Source of the DNA: Apostichopus parvimensis
Lineage: Eukaryota; Echinodermata; Holothuroidea; Aspidochirotida; Stichopodidae
Direction of reading: 5' to 3'
Length of the DNA: 21,227 bases
NCBI GenBank assembly: GCA_000934455.1
Contig: KN886998.1
Coordinates: 9,550-30,776 of the forward strand
A program made the position numbers and the translations under genes. Positions 18,521 to 21,227 of the stretch are shown piece after piece. The notes under the pieces were generated by a model, which searched no databases, was not told the origin of the DNA, and worked only from the letters and a program-made list of their open reading frames with translations. How positions within the stretch are numbered: position 1 is the stretch's first letter; every line of letters starts with the position of its first letter.

Positions 18521-19569
18521 TGTCAAACAACGTAAATGTCTGATATATGACAACCGTTAACTATTTAATCGTCACAACTATATATCGGTCTAAATTACTA
18601 ACGATGATATAGTATCAATCGTATACATTATGAACGATACCCATATATTAATAAGAATATTAAACATTTTGTTTTTGTAGTATTATAAATAATTATAAAT
18701 ACACAAATTGTTTTACGCCATATTATTTTTATGAAATAATAGATTGATTTCATCTTTTAAATACTTATGTATATAAATACAAGTATTTATGTTTTCGACA
18801 AAAAATAATTATCCCTGATTAAGTTTGGAAAAGTTTCTAATCGTTATAATCATTTTTCTTTCCCGGCCACGAATATCTTTTTATTTGACAAAAAATAAAT
18901 AAAAGAAAAACATTAATCTTTACCATCTTCTCAATTAAGGAAGAAATTGTGATATGATAAACTCGGACAGATGTGCAGAATACTGAAATTACGTCAACGG
19001 TTACCCTTCAAATAATAAGGTCCATGAAAAGAAAAAACTACACGGTTGGCCTCGTATTAAAGTTGGAACGTGCATTTAATTAAGTTACTGGAATTTACCA
19101 TTATATGTTTGTATTAGTAGTTTTGTCATTATTATTCAAACCATTGAGGAAAGGAAAAAGACAATAGCCATCGCCTAGTACACTGTTTGCAAATAAAAAG
19201 ATTCAGTTAAAAGATTTAGCACTGTCGTGGAGTGCATCTATAGTATTGCAAAACAGAAGTGTACCAATTTTATTTTCTTAATCGTATATATGCATTCCTG
19301 GAATTGCAAATGTTATTCAGACCGTTCCACTTGCAATTAATATAACTGCGATATGCAAATAGGATGGACTGTGGACGCTGCTTGATTTACAATATTTCAG
19401 TAAAAGTAGTGTTTTGTTCATAATCGGAGGAACAGAGAAATAAAACAACAGGGTTGTTAGCATCCATTCAATTACCATATAAATATAATAACTCAATCTG
19501 AAAATTGTAATCCGTTGGCCATACAATGATGGAACCAACCGTCAGGGAAGTAATGAGTACTGGATACCC
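18521..19569. other. Very AT-rich, no gene seen
   Basis: Long TA-rich runs around 18590-18910 give no open frames of note. The minus frame at 19317-19538 is unrecognised. Confidence 0.5.
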
Positions 19570-19584
19570 GGTTCAATAAACCGC

Positions 19585-19645
19585 CTGGATGGTAGGTAAA
19601 GCTACGCTTCTAAGGCAAGAGGTTCGAAACCGATAAAGAAGGTCT
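19585..19645 (+). repeat. tRNA-like fragment with pol III B box
   Basis: GGTTCGAAACC (19621-19631) fits the B-box consensus GGTTCGANNCC exactly. TGGATGGTAGG starting 35 bases upstream loosely fits an A box, and CTTCTAA between them resembles an arginine tRNA anticodon loop. The A-to-B spacing is about 8 nt short and the acceptor arms do not pair, so it is not a working tRNA. A worn tRNA-derived SINE head or tRNA pseudogene is the best reading. Confidence 0.35.
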
Positions 19646-19693
19646 TAATTCCACTGTTGGCCACTGCCACCTGTATCGAACAATACTAGTTGT

Positions 19694-19783
19694 CACTCTC
19701 GGTAAGCACGTCATACCCCCACGAGAATGTCACTTTCAGTGTTTAACACTTCCGGTAACCACGCCATACTCCATCCGAGAATG
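19694..19783 (+). repeat. Two-copy 53-bp tandem repeat
   Basis: CACTCTCGGTAAGCACGTCA (19694) and CACTTCCGGTAACCACGCCA (19747) each continue to ATAC-CC/TCC...CGAGAATG, a period of 53 bp. It lies just after the tRNA-like fragment and could be the body of the same degraded element. Confidence 0.7.
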
Positions 19784-21227
19784 GTAATAATGCTATTATC
19801 CACACGGCTTATTATATACGCAGAAAGTAACGTAATAATTAGTCGATGCAAAATAAAAGTGAATTGGTTGGATTCAAGCGCACAATCTGTATATGACTAC
19901 AAATGTAACCTTTATATCGATTGACCTTAAATTTCCGTCTTTTCTTTGAAATCGCGCTCAGACAACACTTACGTAGCTAAATTACTTCCTTATCGAGAGT
20001 ACCTAAACAATGTGATAATGCAAGAAGGGAAGCGTTCAGATTGACCTCAAAATGAAAGTAACTATTACATACAGTTCCATTACGTTTTTCAAATAACATC
20101 ATGGGTTACACAATGAAATGCTCACTGGCGTTAGAATAGCGACAAGATGTTACTTTCAGATTTTGCATTTGGATAATTTACCTTAAGATCATTTTTGCTT
20201 AATCTGTTAAAGTGTTGTTTGCTTAACTAATATGATTTTTATTCTTATTTTGATATCAGAAAGCTAGATATTTTTGTTATAGAAAATGATCGTCTGCGTT
20301 GAAATATAAACCCACGTTCTTAGTTGCAGGCAAACATAAATCCTTAACCGTTGACAAAATGTGTATCACACTGCGAGTATTAGTCGTAAAGGCAAAGCAA
20401 ACTATCAGTACGTTTGGAAACTTCGTCAGCACGTCATTGCAAGAATGGGTTTTAGCGCCCACCTTTAAATGATATCCCCTTAAGATGTTTGCACAAATCG
20501 TAAATGGTACCAAAATTTGAAAATTTTGAAAGCAACGAACCCACAAAATCAACACATTTGCTACAATTGTTGCTAGATCCGGGGATTCTACGACTGTACC
20601 AATGAGCTCAACTTATTAATAGATGTACGTTTACTAAGTTTTCTGGTTGCTATATTACTTTTATTGTGTTGAAAGTTGACTTGGAAGATACTACCACAGC
20701 TATTCCTATCACGTACATTTTAGTAAGACTAGAGGTCAGTTATGACTGCAGACTCCAGGCTACATAATTGTAAATCTCTTTGGTCGCTTTACTGATGTAC
20801 ACTTGTAACAAAATATACTTGATCATTATAAAGAGGGACCTAACACAACATGTAACGAATTCAGTTCGTAGAAAGGCATTACATTGTTTATTCAGCCTTG
20901 TGTAATGTAACTACGAATACAGAGAGTTTGGAAGAGAATCATCTTGATATATAATTACTGGTCGACTTAAAATCCTCCTCAAAAGAAAATATTCAGATTA
21001 AGACTCTGGCAGTAGAACTTCCCAGTCATTACCAAAGGATGCAACTATCGCAAATGTTATTCTCGTTAAGTCTAGCCTTCCATATCACACCATACCTAGG
21101 TATATCATACTATATACACAACTTTCTAACTTCGTATCACTACTGCTTGTTCAAGTCCACGTCTTTGATTGTCTATTTTACAGGTTATACAATTTTGGTA
21201 TACAGACTGTTAGCTACTCGTATGCTT
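19784..21227. other. 1.4 kb with no confirmed gene
   Basis: A 92-codon minus frame (20277-20555) and a + frame (19727-19924) match nothing known. At the far end a pyrimidine-rich tract and TTTTACAG (ending 21183) look like a splice acceptor, with two frames open to the window edge. Too little follows to call an exon. Confidence 0.35.

Overview
The window looks like eukaryotic, non-coding, AT-rich nuclear DNA from a marine invertebrate. An echinoderm such as a sea cucumber is my guess, on weak grounds: the style of the repeat ends, many long poly-G/poly-C tracts, and scraps rich in CCTAGG/GGCC. I see no operons, ribosome binding sites, bacterial-style genes, CRISPR arrays or rRNA. No open reading frame is recognisable as an intact protein. 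The longest ones (up to about 127 codons) run through simple repeats or mobile-element fragments, or have compositions expected by chance in AT-rich DNA. The stretch is best read as intergenic or intronic sequence built up by repeats.

Layout. 1-400: G-rich and TG-rich simple sequence around a chance-like open frame that follows a splice-acceptor-like site. 1200-2600: old, diverged duplicated segments, with a compact five-copy satellite of about 34 bp (1465-1624) whose unit carries a small hairpin and a GATA core. 3465-3490: long G tract. 4399-5337: copy A of a roughly 1-kb repeat whose second copy (copy B) lies at 16762-17850 in the same orientation. 6640-6905: 5'-truncated, stop-interrupted end of a non-LTR retrotransposon reverse-transcriptase ORF, ending in a two-copy 8-bp tail. 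7621-8141: a well-delimited non-autonomous DNA transposon with an 8-bp target-site duplication, a 26-bp perfect inverted repeat and iterated subterminal motifs. 8142-12287: about 4 kb of AT-rich sequence with nothing recognised. 12288-12610: a second short hAT-like inverted-repeat element containing a G12/C17 hairpin. 13192-13240: a possible remnant of another such element. 15205-15408: a short hydrophobic, signal-anchor-like reading frame broken by one stop. 16187-16236: a retroposon-type 3' end (stem-loop plus ATT tail). 16683-16789: a cluster of E-box and CRE-like palindromes next to copy B. 18115-18520: a diverged direct duplication. 19570-19783: a tRNA-like B-box fragment and a two-copy 53-bp tandem repeat.

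Nothing here shows genes working together. The connecting theme is mobile-element biology: at least two classes of DNA transposon remnant, one or two non-LTR retroposon ends, and local duplications. The strongest calls are the 505-bp element with its target-site duplication, the copy A/copy B pair, the 34-bp satellite and the retrotransposon C-terminus. I found no convincing undescribed functional system. The most unusual items are the iterated-motif transposon and the 1-kb repeat pair, which differ by G-rich, donor-like and CRE-bearing segments.
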